Below are positions 1 through 11,499 of a DNA stretch of 64,000 nt, piece by piece (the first letter of the stretch is position 1; every line of letters begins with the position of its first letter). The notes beneath the pieces were generated by a model. That model worked only from the letters and a program-made list of their open reading frames with translations. It ran no database searches and was not told the DNA's origin. Source of the stretch: Dryococelus australis (lineage: Eukaryota > Arthropoda > Insecta > Phasmatodea > Phasmatidae); assembly GCA_029891345.1 (NCBI GenBank), contig CM057009.1, positions 285,520,966 through 285,584,965 on the forward strand. The letters are read 5' to 3'. A program made the translations under genes and the position numbers.

Positions 1-513
1 AAAAAAACCAGTGTGACGGGACGGTGATGTGGCCAACTGGCATGGGTATTTTCATTTTAAAAACATTTGTTAAGCAATTTGCTATGAAAATTTGTTTTTG
101 CACAGCATTTTACCAGTGTTGCATAAAACAGTTGCAGGACCATTTATTAAATCACTTAAATTTACAAAAAATGAACACAAAAATTATATAATATTAAGAG
201 ACACCTGTTTTTGGTGAAAATGTTTCCATGAATTCATCCGTTTTTATAAGGTTATTACTGTATATTTTTTGCAACTTTTTCTACAATTTTGTCAAAACAT
301 TCAGTGATTTTTAAAATGTAATACAATGGTTCAAACAATAAAGTATGTGTACAAGTAATTTTTATTCAGAAACATTTTTAACTGAAGTGCCTGATTTAAT
401 GTTAATATGTTATTTTAATTGCTAAAATTCACCAACTCAATGGGTAAAAGAAAAAAACTCATTTCACGTATACAATACATGTGAGTGCATATAAAATAGA
501 CAGTTGAGCGCAA
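1..513. other. AT-rich stretch, no gene seen
   Basis: No open frame, repeat or RNA gene could be supported here. If the neighbouring gypsy element were intact, its 3' LTR would occupy this stretch, but only the last 34 bp before position 548 resemble the 5' LTR. The rest is unrelated, so the LTR has been lost or replaced. Confidence 0.5.
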
Positions 514-547
514 GACAGTAGCCCAGTGCCAGCTGCAGCACCTAATA
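514..547 (-). repeat. Stub of Gypsy-A 3' LTR
   Basis: These 34 bp align without gaps to the outer edge of the 5' LTR at 6322-6355, about 28 of 34 identical. The expected terminal TGTTAC on the minus strand has decayed to TATTAG. Similarity stops abruptly below 514, so most of the LTR is missing. Confidence 0.7.
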
Positions 548-564
548 CTGCCCCCTCCTTAAAG
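548..564 (-). other. Polypurine tract of Gypsy-A
   Basis: On the minus strand this is CTTTAAGGAGGGGGCAG, directly before the 3' LTR stub. A purine run at this place primes plus-strand DNA synthesis in LTR retrotransposons, and it supports the LTR boundary at 547/548. Confidence 0.65.
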
Positions 565-634
565 TCTGTTCATCCCGAGCAGACTTTCCAATATCAAGAC
601 CTGTATACAGCTCCAGTTGGTCGATGAGGAGACC

Positions 635-1760
635 TTAGTCTTCGTCCAAGAGACCTGTCGATAAATCCGGTACACCACATAATTTATCTCCTTCAGAATC
701 CTGTACAGGCCTTCCCAAGATTTCTGTAGCTTCAGGCAATATCCCTTGTTCCTTTGAGGGTTGTAAAACCACAGCAGCTGTCCTTTTTAAAAGTCTCCTC
801 AGGCATTCTTCGGTCATATAGTGTTTTTTGTCTATCACTATTAATTTGAAGGTGCCTCCAGGCAAACTCAATGTCGGTTAATTTTTGACGTAGTTTAATT
901 GCATATTCTGGATTGCACATCCGAACAGCAGATCACCAGGGTGGCGGAGCTCTCTCTCAAACAGCATCCTTGAAAGTGTTACCCTAGTAGACTCGTGGAC
1001 TGTCGAATGATATGTCAGGTGAAATAAGGGTATCGTGGAGTCCCAATCTTTCTGGTCGTTTTCTATGAAAATCACCAGATACTCTTCCAGGGTATGATTT
1101 AGCCTTTCGACCATCCCATCCGACTGAGGGTGTAAAGCTGTAGTACGAGTTTTCTTCATTCCTAAGATCATTGTTACCTCTTTGAAAAGAATTGCTTCAA
1201 AATTTCGTCCTTGATTGGAATAAAGCTCAAGTGGCACTCCAAACCTGGAGAAAACATGTCCTATAAGTGCATCAGCTATCGTGCCAGCCTCTTGGTTTGG
1301 CACTGGTATGACCTCGGGCCACTTTGTGAAATGGTCTTGTGCTACCAGAATGTACCTATTCCCCCTCAGTGATCAGTAGTGGTCTAATCATGTCAACTTC
1401 CATACTCTCAAATGGGGCCATAACATTGTATTTCTGAAGGGGACCTCGTCCATTAACCCTCAGACCCTTCCTTGCGGTACATGCATTACACAGATGGCAC
1501 CACTTCTCAACATCCTCCAGATAATGCAGCCAATAGAATCTCATACAGACTCTGTCAAGGGTCTTATTTACACCGAAGTGGCCACCTGCTGCTGTTTTGT
1601 GCAATTCTCTTAGCACTTCTGGGATTCTGCACTCTGCGAGGACCAATTGTAAATGTCTGTCTCCCATAATTGCTTTCCCAGTTCCTATACAGCACACCAT
1701 TATTTATAACAAGGGAATTCCACTGAGCCCAGTATGCCTTGACTGTCATGCCTAGGCAGG
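635..1760 (-). pseudogene. Gypsy-A integrase (decayed)
   Basis: Integrase of the Ty3/gypsy element, which would insert the cDNA copy into the host genome. Reading down the minus strand there is an H2C2 zinc-binding region (about 1600-1480; histidines in AAGGHFG, cysteines in CHLCNAC), then the catalytic core (1303-878). The core holds the usual HPQSDGMVERLNHTLEEY block with the last catalytic Glu. The second catalytic Asp, normally in DNG/DQG, is Asn in YSNQGRNFE. A C-terminal tail with SDRQKTLYDRR follows near 800. Frameshifts separate the zinc region, core and tail. Confidence 0.88.
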
Positions 1761-1899
1761 ATATCTCCTCCCATCTTGGTCAACGCCCAGTTTCCTTCCA
1801 CTCCAATATTGGACGCAAGACGACAGAATGGTTCCCATGGTCTCCTGGAGTGGAGAGTGCATCTGCATTGCTGTGAAGGCATCTAGACCTGAGATGTAT

Positions 1900-2230
1900 T
1901 CCAAAGTCATATTCTTGCAGGTGCTGTATCCACCAGGCTATTCGACCTTAGGGTTATTGAAATTTAGCAGACAGTGTAATGAACAATGGTAAGTTCTTAG
2001 GATGAAGTGTCTGCCCCAAAGATATAGGTGAAAATGTGAAATTGCCTTCACCACTGCCAGAAGCTCCCTGCATGTCACACAGTAATTCCTTTTGCGCTTG
2101 TGTAGCACCTTACTGAAGTATTCCAATGGCCTTTCCTTGCCATCCTGAATCTGAGGTAACACAGCCCCGATACCCACATCAGTTGCATCAGTATCCAGAA
2201 TGAATTCACCCTCTCTATTGTGGGCGATAT
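1900..2230 (-). pseudogene. Gypsy-A RNase H (decayed)
   Basis: The frame at 2177-1938 reads MGIGAVLPQIQDGKERPLEY followed by FSKVL and RELLAVVKAI, the typical RNase H core of gypsy Pol just after RT. It degrades the RNA strand during reverse transcription. The leading DASD-type Asp lies just upstream in another frame, so a frameshift cuts the domain. Confidence 0.85.
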
Positions 2231-3166
2231 CAGAAATTCCTTTAGTCTATTAAAAGCAATTTTGCACTCTGGGCTCCAATAAAATTTTCTCTTTGCCTCA
2301 GTCAATTCCTGCAGACACTTAGCGATTGTGGCGAACCCGGGCACAAATTGACGGTAGTAAGCACATAAGTCCTGGAAATTTAACATTTCAGTTTTATCAT
2401 TTCGTAGAGGCCAATCTCTTATTGTTCTGGTCTTCTCAGGGTTTGTTACAATCCCGTGGGCCGATACAACATGGCCCAAGAAATTAATTTCCTTTCGGAA
2501 AAGGTGGCATTTCTTGGGAACTAATTTCAGGTTAGCCGCAGCCACTTATGAAGTACAGAATCTTAGCGTGCCAGATGCTCTCCAAATGTTCTTCTTGTGA
2601 CCATAATCTTGTCTAGGTACACCTGACAAATGTATAAAGATAGAACTTTCTCCATGAGTCGTTCAAAGGTGGCAGGGGCATTGCAAAGCCCAAAGTTCAT
2701 AACCATGAATTGCCAGGTTCCTTTCCCTTGGTCACAAAAAAGCAGCCTTTATTTTGTCATCCAAGGCCACCTCACACAGCCAATACCTGATCTTCACGTT
2801 TAGAGTAGAAAACCACTGTGAATCTGCTAGGCTATTCAGTGTGTCTTCTATCCTAGGGCGTGCGTGAGAATCTTTCTTGGTCACATCATTAAGTTGGCAG
2901 TAATCAACATAAAATCTAATAGAGCCATCTTTCTTTTTAACAATCACAATGGGAGAAGACCATGGACTGACTGATGGCTCTATCACATCTAAATCCCTCG
3001 ACTCTTTCAGAATAACGTCAACCACCTCATATAAAGCTAGCGGTAGTAACCGTGGTGGCTGCTTTATGGGCCTGGAATTCCCTGTGTCTATGTGGTGGCA
3101 TGCAACATTAGTTCTGCCATGGTCATTGGGCTCACAGGAGAAAGCACCTCTATTTCTCAGTAGCAA
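2190..3166 (-). pseudogene. Gypsy-A reverse transcriptase (decayed)
   Basis: RT of the Ty3/gypsy element. The fingers and early palm lie at 3166-2732, with SPWSSPIVIVKKKDGSIRF and ARPRIEDTLNSLADSQWFS. The middle palm continues in another frame down to about 2560, and the thumb at 2545-2075 includes INFLGHVVSAHGI. The catalytic box at 2608-2619 reads YLDK instead of YLDD, so the second metal-binding Asp is lost. At least two frameshifts separate the parts. Family assignment is secure from colinear motifs; activity is excluded. Confidence 0.92.
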
Positions 3167-3639
3167 TTCTGAAACTGCCCTCTCCTGTTGCCAGTTAAGG
3201 TTCTTTCTTGTTCTTGCCAGTAATTCCCCCAGAGCATCTGGAAAAGGACATTCAGTATGTTGTGGCAGTGAAGCTTCTGGAAAATTTTTTGGAAGTACTA
3301 TGAGACGTGCTTGTGAACCCCTATAGTGACCCTCTCTTCAAGACAGATAGCACAGCCAGATAAATTCATCATCCTAACAGGCAAACTGTCTGATTTTGAA
3401 GAAATCAAAGTCCTTGCTACAATGACACCACCTGGTAAAATGCCCCACATTTCTGGGCTGGTTTGATTATGCCCAACCACTTGACAAATATTCCCTGCCA
3501 TTTGCCTGAAATAACAACTTTGTTAGAAGTAGTGGGCATTGTAGACTACACACTACTGGGCAGCTCAGCTCATTTGTGAAGATAAATCCCATTGTATTGA
3601 AACTACCAACTCTGTATTACCTACCCATAACACCCCCAG

Positions 3640-4004
3640 TCAAGTATTGATATGGTATCCCAGCTTACACAATACATCAAGACCCAAAATGCATTCGTCC
3701 TCTATTTCTGCTATGTATATATCATGCTCTATATCAAGGTTACAGAGCTGTAATAATACCCTTCTCTTACCTTTGACCGGTGTTGACTTGCCCATTACTG
3801 TAGATAAATAGCAATGATCCATGCTCTTATTGGATGATCGCTGGGGGAATGCCCAAGAATTTCCGGTTTTACCACCATTATAGTCGCCTCTGTGTCAATG
3901 ATCATCTGACAAGAAACATCATCTAGGCTCCCCTCTACCAATATGGCATCCTGTTTCATTGAACACGCCTGCAAAAGCATTGGGGCCTTCCCTCCAGCAA
4001 TCAC
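3640..4004 (-). pseudogene. Gypsy-A aspartic protease (decayed)
   Basis: Retroviral-type aspartyl protease that would cut Gag-Pol. The frame at 4004-3795 carries the active-site loop as IIDTEAT, where functional enzymes have DTGA, so the conserved Gly is Glu. The flap and C-terminal half, with ECILGLDVLCKLG, follow in a second frame at 3822-3640. The position between the Gag zinc knuckle and RT agrees with gypsy order. Confidence 0.8.
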
Positions 4005-5327
4005 CGACCTTTGCCCCTTGGTGCCTGCTCCCTAGCTGCTGCAGAGGACAGCTGGATCTAAGGTGACCATATGACCAACATTCCGGCTGTTTGGGTGGGG
4101 GACAGCGAGTGTCTGTAGTGTGCACCCTGGAACCAATATCCCTAATGGTCGTCTGCAAGTCCTTCTGCATCCCTTTGAAACTGTCATCGTCCTCTTCCTC
4201 TAGCATCACTGCCCGCACTGGACATTGGGGTACTGACACCTGCCATGCAGACTCTACCCCCAGTGATTGGATCAGGGCATACTGCATAGTGTGAGGCACA
4301 GCTAACCGAACAGCTTGCCCCACCTCGGTGTCAGCAATAGCATCGATGAAGAAGCCAACTGCAATGACATCTCGTGCCTCTTCAGAGCATCCCTCCAGAG
4401 ACAGGTTTGAAAGCCTCACGATATCCTGCCACAGCTCCTGCAATGGTTCCTCCTGGTCGTTGGATGGGGCTTCTAAGTTGGGCATGGTGGACATGTTGCA
4501 GGTATCAGTCGTTGAATCGTAGCTCCAAAGCCGACACCAATGTGGCGTATTCTAGACGATGTCATTCTGGCAGTGACTGCAGTATGCTCAATGCTGGTAC
4601 CATAAGCACAGCCGCCACGTAGTATGCCCATTGCTCTTCAGTCCAGCCATTCGGGGCAGCAACAATCTCAAACTGGTGCTGGTATTCATGCCAAGGTGCC
4701 TGTCCATCGTAGGGAGCTGGCTTAATCGTGATGCCTTTACCCACCCCTGGCTGAGGCATACCAGAACCCTCTACCTTCTCCTCGCTGACCACACTCATCG
4801 GCTCGGTGGTGACGAATCTCGGCTCCTCTTCTGCCCCTGTATGTCGCCTTCCCTGTTACTGTAGGAATTCTTACCATTCCTTCTTGAGGGTGCTCACCTC
4901 CTCTTTAACTTCCTGCTCAACACTGTCCACTTTTTCACTAACACTTTCAAGCTTCCTGTCTACCATTTTGTTAACACTGTCCATTTCCTTGTCCAGTCTA
5001 TTTTATTGTTCACTAATTCACTTACATCTTCTATCTTTCGGTATACACTTTCTTTTACGCTGTCTATTTTTTTTTATCCAAATCTTTGTTTACACTATTT
5101 TCTTATCTACCATTTCACTAACTTAGACTATTCACATTTTAATTTACGTTATTAATTTGGCTATTTACAGATTCACTAACATTAATAATTTGACTATTTA
5201 CATATTGACTAACGTTATCTACAATATTGTTTAGCATGTTATTTACATTACTAATTTGGCCACTAAGACCTTCGATTAAAGCACAGAGTGCTTCCATATA
5301 TGCTGACATTTTCCTAGTAGCATTCAA
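3960..5327 (-). pseudogene. Gypsy-A Gag (decayed)
   Basis: Structural Gag protein. The N-terminal part (5327 to about 4870) is a helical, repetitive run rich in Val-Asn-Ser, interrupted by several stops. The capsid-like core at 4798-4562 contains KPAPYDGQAPWHEY and GWTEEQWAYY, a layout common in animal gypsy Gag. The region 4494-3919 holds a zinc-knuckle remnant, CWSYGHLRSSC, where the second of the three Cys is Tyr. At least three frameshifts break the gene. Confidence 0.82.
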
Positions 5328-5430
5328 AAATTTCTGAATGATTTCTTGGCCTATTACTACAACTATTGTGATATTTACAAATGTTATCCTACTAATAATA
5401 AGAATTTTTATTAGTAATAAATTGCCTCAA

Positions 5431-5447
5431 GCTCACTTCTGATACCA
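5431..5447 (-). other. Primer-binding site of Gypsy-A (tRNA-Leu-like)
   Basis: One base inside the 5' LTR the minus strand reads TGGTATCAGAAGTGAGC. From my recall of animal tRNA-Leu(CAA) ends, the perfect complement would be TGGTGTCAGAAGTGGGA, a difference of about three bases. A PBS starting TGG right after the LTR is diagnostic for LTR elements. Confidence 0.7.
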
Positions 5448-5448
5448 G

Positions 5449-6355
5449 TGTTACAAAAGTCAGTGGGCTAAATCCAGTTCATTAATAGATGGAGGTCTTA
5501 ATTAAATAAAAGAGTTAATTTGAAATTTTTAATTTTTATTTACAATAACTACAAACAGAATTCTCTCAACTCAACATCTCAAATAAATTAGTATCACTTA
5601 ATGTTTACAATTAATGACTCCAATTAATACAATTTATAATTACCACAAAGATATCAATGAAATTAAATCATTAAAAATCAGTCCCAATAAACAGTGTATC
5701 AAACTATTCAATTATTTAAAAATTATGTGTCCATGTTTTACAGTTCCAATATTTACAATTAAAACCATATTACATGTCTACTCAGTCCCAAGCCAGTTTA
5801 GTCCATGTCCCGCCAGTTTGCAATGTTCTAGAGTCCTCTGAGGGTCCTCGTACACAGTAGGCTCCACTCGCCAGGTTTCATGCCCCCTCGTCCATTCACA
5901 CCTCGAACATCTTGTCCGTGTTGCACTGCACTTATCTTCGCGCCAGCACTCAGCTAACTGGCCTTCACCAAAGACTGCTGGGCACTGGACCGCCGCAGTA
6001 TTTATAGTGTCGTAGGCCATCACCCAAATTTTCTCTAACTCGTGCGCTGCACCAAGCCTCCTAATTCCTAGAATATTCTTGCACCTCCTACAGGTGTCAG
6101 CTTCTTCAGTGGCAGGAGGAGGGGCTCTAATGGCAGCCAGTCTCACCAGAATATTCTTGCATCTCCTGTACCAGTGTCTGCTTCTTCAGCGGGGAGGAGG
6201 AGGGGATAGAACACCAGCCAGTCCCCCCGCTGTCAACCGTTCACGGACTTCCCAGAACAAGTGAGGCAACAACACAGTGAGCACGTCTGTCTGGGGGGAG
6301 GATCGAGGTGGGTCACCCCCGGACAGCAGCCCAGTGCCAGTTGCAGTGCGTAACA
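5449..6355 (-). repeat. 5' LTR of Gypsy-A, 907 bp
   Basis: The ends are TGTTAC and GTAACA, a perfect 6-bp terminal inverted repeat, with the PBS next to the inner end. On the minus strand a TATA box (TATAAATA, about 5998-6005) lies about 350 bp into the LTR, followed by a possible AATAAA near 5536. This gives a sensible U3-R-U5 layout. The GC-rich U3 part holds a tandem duplication listed separately. Confidence 0.85.
6070..6230. repeat. 78-bp tandem duplication in the LTR
   Basis: Two diverged copies beginning AGAATATTCTTGCA start at 6070 and 6148. Tandem units in U3 of retroelements often serve as enhancers; that role is only inferred here. Confidence 0.75.
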
Positions 6356-6399
6356 GTATTATTTGTGATTGCAGGTATATTAATAGAAAAATTTATATG

Positions 6400-6925
6400 T
6401 ATCAATGTTTCCAGCCCAATATCAAAACAGTTTTTCAACATGTTGACAAGGAAAAGTTTTTCTCCATATTGAATTTAAATTCCGCTTTCCTGCAATGTGA
6501 CGTAGATACAGAGTCGCGTGACTATCTCACTTCTGTAACACTATGGGGTCAGTTTCAATGGTATATGCCTAGGTTACCTATGTCGTAAATTTTGTGAAAA
6601 ATCCTGGGAAAATATAAGTATAATTTACTGTTTATATACACCAATGATTATTGTGTGTACATTTCATATTTTGACAATCATATTAGGGATTTGAGGTTAG
6701 TTCTGCAGGCCTTGCATGAGACAAGATAAACAGTAAAACCAGATAAAATTACATGGGCGAAGAGCCATGTAAGAGCCATTTAAGATATGCGATATCCAAT
6801 GGGAAACTGTTGACTGAACAACAGAAGGTGACCTATGGTAAATTTCCCTGTTCATAAAAATGTGTGCAGAATCAGGAGATTTTTAGTCTTGGTAGGCTTT
6901 TATTCCAAGTTTATCCGGGATTTGT

Positions 6926-6930
<5 letters not shown>
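6400..6930 (+). pseudogene. Ty3/gypsy RT fragment (Gypsy-B)
   Basis: A scrap of reverse transcriptase in the opposite orientation to Gypsy-A. Recognisable blocks are ILNLNSAFLQCDVDTESRDY and TLWGQFQW near 6457-6550, then the thumb-connection block near 6838-6925 with [16 protein letters not shown]. The segment between, which should hold YxDD, is full of stops. The RT-like frame ends at a (TA)n run and nothing recognisable resumes after it. Confidence 0.8.

Positions 6931-7020
<90 letters not shown>
6928..7020. repeat. (TA)n microsatellite
   Basis: About 93 bp of uninterrupted TA. It lies at the 3' break of the RT fragment. The poly-Ile-Tyr frames through it are artefacts. Confidence 0.98.
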
Positions 7021-7023
<3 letters not shown>

Positions 7024-8271
7024 TTATTTTATGCATATCTACAAAGGGAATATTTTTTAATAAAATCTGAATTGTTGAAGCACGTAATTTTTTTTTTAAT
7101 TAATTGGTTTGGCGTGAAATGGCCATGTGGAGAAGCTGAAAAGCCAATTTTAACCCACGTAAGTAGGTCCTACTGTGTAACGTGTATAACAACAGAGAAA
7201 TTGTTACGGCCCTGTGTGGGGCATAAACCACCAGTGATTCCTCAACAACTCCAACTTCACAAGATGTGGAGGACCAAGGAATCTGCCCACGACGGGTGGT
7301 CAACTATCACAACACACTATCACTGAGCAGCTAGTCAAGTATCTCTACATAACATCTCTGGACCAGTGTGTATTTCCTGCCAGGCAGACATGACATGGTT
7401 GTATACTGCTACATCACCCCCTAATCCCCTCAAACTCTTAAGCAGTCACATCACACAAGAAAGTTTAGGCTGCAAGCTAAAAAAAATTGTCCTCGCAGAA
7501 TCTACTCAACAACTGATGTAACTACATAAGGCCAAAAAAAATCCAATTTTGAAAATGTTTTCTTTTAGCTACCCAGCTTTCACAAAAAGCTATTAAACAA
7601 TCACCAAAGAAATTTCAGGGACACGGTATTGTTAATGCGCAACTGTTGCTCACATTCTTTGGCTGCATTTTTTTTTTTTTTTTTACTTTAAAATATCTCA
7701 ATCTTTACCATCTGCCTCCCAACTACAATTTGCATGTGCTTCGAAGTAATTTCAAAATGCAACTTTTGTATACCCAAATGGTGTCTAGCATTGTAGCTTG
7801 ACAAAATTATGTAAAATTCCCGTACACATGTATAAAAATTTAAGAAACATACAAACATTTCAGAATTCACAATTATCAGTCTACTAAAACTGCAAAAATT
7901 ATTAGACTTTTTTAGCTCAAGTATTGTATTTCACTTTATAGGGCCAGATTCACAAAATATTTCAATTCAAAATTATATTTCTCTCAAAATTTTTACAAAA
8001 AAACATTTTAAAAAATTACACAAATAAAATTAAAGAATATACTTTGCTGTCGAAACATAACATCTTTTCATAGTACGCCTTTTTATGTACAACAGATCTG
8101 GTGACTGCTACAATTTTAAACAAATTGTGGATGAACTATCTTTATGTACAAGAACCAAATTACTTTGAATGTTACATATTTGAAATACAAGGGAAGATCC
8201 AGGGGGGTTAAAAGCCTTAGGCTACATCTTTAGATAACATTATTATTATTTATTGAAAAAAAACTGTTATA
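7021..8271. other. No gene recognised
   Basis: AT-rich sequence with poly-A and poly-T runs. A TGTTACGG at about 7202 resembles an LTR start but has no partner end, so I do not call it. Confidence 0.4.
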
Positions 8272-8335
8272 TTGATGGAAACTAACACATTTAACAATAA
8301 GTAATTATACCTATGAAAACTAACACATTTAACAA
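8272..8335. repeat. Two copies of the LINE target sequence
   Basis: The motif GAAACTAACACATTTAACAA occurs near 8278, and again at 8312-8335 with an extra A (GAAAACTAACACATTTAACAA) as the 5' target-site duplication of the LINE. A third copy follows the LINE at 13181-13204, matching the second at 22 of 24 bases. The first copy also shares the following AATAAGTA with the third. Confidence 0.75.
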
Positions 8336-8675
8336 GATATAGCCAAGATGGCCACTACAGATTGTGTTATTCCGTATTTAAGGTTGTTTTGGCTTGTGAT
8401 TAGTTCTAGCAATAGGTTTTTAATATACGTGGAGTAGTAGTTTGAGGTATAATTAGAGTTTAGATTATTGTTTTATGTGGTAATTAGTTATAAGGAGGGA
8501 GTAGTGTCCGATTGTGTGCACGAGGCCGAGGCCTTTGTTATTGTATGAGGGTAAAGGGTGTATGGTGTAAGTTTGGCTAGTTAAGAAAGTGTGTGTATAC
8601 GTAGGTATTTGGTGTAGAGAGTAGTTTTAGTTTTAAGTTAGTTAAATTATTTTTTTTAAAAGAGAGGGTAAAAAA

Positions 8676-9665
8676 ATGGTAGGGAGGTGTAAGTGTAGGG
8701 GCTGTGGAAAGGTGTGGAGAAGGTTAGATAGTGGTGTGCAGTGCGACCAGTGTAGAGCTGGTACCATGTTGGCTGTATAGGGATCAGGGAGGAGGAACTG
8801 GAATCACTACAGGAACATGAGTGGAATTGTGAGGAATGTACTGAGGGAAAGGGTTTAGTGGCAGTGGTAGGGAACAAATTAAGGGTAGAGAAAGAAACAC
8901 AAATAAGTGGAGAAGGTGGAAACTGGATTTGGGATATGCTGAGGCGAAGCTTTGTAGAGGCTATGCCAGTGCCAATGGAAGTGGCTAAGGAGGAGAGGTG
9001 GAAAGGGGAGATGGTAGATTTGATGAGCAGGAAAGAGAGGGAAATGATGCATAGGATTGAGAGGATGGAGGAAAAGGTCAGGAATGAGATGGGTAAGAGT
9101 AGAGTAGAAATGAGGGTGGATAAGTTAGAGGAGGAGTTGGAAGATGTAAAGGGGGTGCTAAGGAAAATGCAAGCTAGCCCACAGGAGGAAAAGCTGAGGA
9201 GAGAGGAAGAGTTAGGCAGAATGCAAGTAGGGCTGCAGAAGGAACTGCAGGAGGAAGGTAGAGGAGGAGGGAGGCAGAGATAGAGGTGGTAAGATTAAGG
9301 AGGAGGATAGAGGAGTTGAAGGCAGTAAAAAGGGATAAAGCAGTTGGAGATATAAGACAGCAAATAAGGTTAGAGGAGCAAGAAATAGTAGCAAGGGATA
9401 AGGTGATAGTACTAGGCAGGAAGCAATCGGGAATAGAGGAACGGGAATCAGAAAGCAGGGAACAGGTAGTGGTAGAAGGTAGGAAGCAGTATGCTGAGGC
9501 TTGCAAGTGTGCGATTAGCAAAGACCAGCAAGCAGGAGAAAGGGGACAGTTCAGGGCCAGAGGGGAGAGAGGAGGGCTGGCCAAAGGGAGGGAAACAAGG
9601 GTGCTGCAGGAAGCCGGAGACAAGGGTAGGCAGGTGGGTGGAAGAGCCACAAAGCAGGAACAAGT
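8676..9665 (+). pseudogene. LINE ORF1: zinc finger and coiled coil
   Basis: The ATG at 8676 opens a Cys-rich start (CKCRGCGKVW, then CDQC), like the PHD-type zinc finger in some CR1 ORF1 proteins; a stop follows within about 40 codons. From 8858 to 9660 there are two long charged frames rich in Glu, Arg, Lys and Gln, with heptad-like spacing typical of a coiled coil used for ORF1 multimerisation and RNA binding. A frameshift at 9283/9286 separates the two halves. Confidence 0.75.
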
Positions 9666-10210
9666 TGTAGGAAGGGAGCCAGAGGTAGTTTTTCTAGGCA
9701 GCTCTATTGTAAAGGGGGTGGAGCTGAGGAATATCAGGAAGGAAAATACATATAAAGCAGTGTTGGGGGGGGAGGGCAAATACCAGAGATTTGGAGGAAG
9801 GGGTTAGTGGTATGAGAGGTAGCAGGGTGGCAAAGGTTGTTCTCATTCATGTAGGGGGAAATGACCTGGCTCATAGGGAGGTGGGTCACGAGGTAGAGCA
9901 GGACCTCAGGGGATTGCTGAGGAAAGTGTGGGAGAAGTTCCCTGGAGCTAGGGCAGTTGTCAGTGGCGTGCTGGTTAGGAAAGGAGTATCCTATAGGGAG
10001 GCAGTGGCTGCGAGTGAGGTATATTAGAGGGTGTGTGGGGATTTGGGGGCTACATTTATAGATGGTAGGAAATGGGTAGGCTGGGAAAGTGTAGGGAGGG
10101 ACCAGGTTCACCTCACAGAACAGGGAAAGAGGATTCTAGGTGATCTGCTCGGTAGAGAAGTTGCTGGCTGCATGGAGAGGGTCAGGGCAGAGCAGCGATT
10201 GTTGAAATAG
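9666..10210 (+). pseudogene. LINE ORF1 SGNH/GDSL esterase domain
   Basis: C-terminal hydrolase domain of ORF1, split over three frames. Block I reads FLGSSIVKG (about 9691-9717; second Ser is the nucleophile, and the usual Asp before it is Ser). Block III reads HVGGNDL near 9847-9867. Block V reads DQVHLTEQGKRIL near 10100-10138 and supplies Asp and His. Esterase-bearing ORF1 is known from CR1/L2-group LINEs. In this context it is part of the retrotransposon and not a host lipase. Confidence 0.85.
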
Positions 10211-10329
10211 CAATCAGTTAGAAGCAAGGTAATGGAAGGGGAGAGAAATGGAGAGGATAGCATTGATGAGGCCGCAGGGGTGGAGATAGGAGGTAAGCAA
10301 TGTAGGATGGTAAAGCAGAGTACTAGTAT

Positions 10330-11035
10330 AAAGATAATGGTGGTGAACTGTAGGAGTATGTACAACAAGCTGGAGGGCTTCTGAGGAAAGGTTGAATGAT
10401 ATGGGGCGGATATAGCGGTAGCTGTGGAGACTTGGTTGACTGAGGAAGTACTGGACATTGAGTGTAGGCAGGATAAGTTCACCATATTCAGAAGAGACAG
10501 GGATGGGAGAGGATGCGAAATAATGGTGTGTGTAAGGAAAGGGCTAAAAGGGGCGGTAGAATGGGTTAGTGAGGATGTCGAGGTAATGGAAATTAAATTG
10601 AGTGCAAGCAAAGTAATAGGAGTATTACTTTGCTTGCAGCGTATAAACCACCAGGACAGGGATGGCAGGCAATTGAGATGATCAAGGAGAGGGTCGATAG
10701 ACTAAAGGACAGGCAGTGGGTTGTTGTAGCAGGGGATCTGAATATGCCAGGGGTGAAATGGGTAGAGGGTGCAGAAGGAATGGGTAGCATGATGCAGAGC
10801 ATGGCAACACAGTTAGTCAACAGAGGATTGGACCAGGTAGTAGCAACACCTACGAGATGTAATGAGAAGGGTGTTGAGTCAGTGTTGGATGTGGTGTTGG
10901 TCAGACCTAGGAATGCTGTAGTTGGTGCAATAGCATTGGATGGTATAAGCGACCATCATATCCCGGTTGTGGAAATTGGGATTGGCAGGATGAGGGAAGT
11001 GCAAACGGCAGAAAGGTTGGTGTGGCAGTATGGGA
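10330..11035 (+). pseudogene. LINE ORF2 endonuclease (APE-like)
   Basis: Apurinic endonuclease-like domain that nicks the target DNA to start reverse transcription. It begins with VVNCRSMYNKLEGF, has the metal-binding Glu in VETWLTEEV, the block VVVAGDLNMPGVKW (10717-10758) and the terminal SDHH near 10950. A stop sits just after the first block and a frameshift lies around 10630, so it is inactive as written. Confidence 0.9.
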
Positions 11036-11499
11036 GAGGAGACAAGGGCGCAGAAATATTTCTGAGAGACAGGTTTAAAAATTGGTCTATGGAGGAGGGT
11101 GTGGAGGTGTTGTGGAGGGAGTTTAGAGGATTAATGGAGGTTATTTTAGAGAAATTTGTGCCAATGAAAAGGTTACGGACTGGGGGAGATCCGCCATATT
11201 ATGGACAGGAGATTTTGAAAATGAAGAAGTGCAGAAAATTACATGCCAAGTGGAGAAATGAAGGGATGATAAGATCTAAACAAATGATGAAACAAATGAG
11301 TAGGGAGCTTGAAAGTAAGATCAAACAGGCAAAGAATATATTTCTGGGTAACATGGTGGAAGAAGGAAAAGGCAAGGCATGGGGGAAATTGTTTAGGTAT
11401 GTTAGGAGGTTAAGAGGAGAAGAGGAAGGGATCCCGCTGCTAACAGGACAGGATGGTAGGCATGCAAGAAATGACCAAGAAAAATTGGAGCTGAGGACA

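Larger units (their letters stand above)
514..6355 (-). mobile_element. Ty3/gypsy LTR retrotransposon, dead (Gypsy-A)
   Basis: On the minus strand the order is 5' LTR (5449-6355), primer-binding site, gag, protease, RT, RNase H, integrase, polypurine tract and a stub of the 3' LTR (514-547). The domain order PR-RT-RH-IN marks Ty3/gypsy. The stub matches 6322-6355 of the 5' LTR at about 28 of 34 positions with no gap, and it abuts a purine-rich tract exactly where a 3' LTR should begin. Every reading frame is broken and key residues are gone, including DTG to DTE in protease and YLDD to YLDK in RT. It cannot move on its own. Confidence 0.9.

Noticed and set aside
514..6355. Functional retrovirus-like element
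   Set aside because: Active-site changes in protease and RT, a broken zinc knuckle, frameshifts and a missing 3' LTR rule out activity.
6835..7326. Long frames of alternating Ile-Tyr
   Set aside because: They are translations of a (TA)n microsatellite. Only the part before 6928 has RT similarity.
7196..7400. LTR start TGTTACGG
   Set aside because: No matching end, primer site or second copy.
9174..9779. A 201-residue minus-strand frame rich in Ser, Pro and Leu
   Set aside because: It is the shadow of the purine-rich LINE ORF1 on the other strand. The same holds for minus frames at 10108-10611 and 11957-12469.
9666..10210. Host GDSL esterase gene
   Set aside because: It sits in frame with the coiled coil and just before the endonuclease of a LINE, so it belongs to ORF1.
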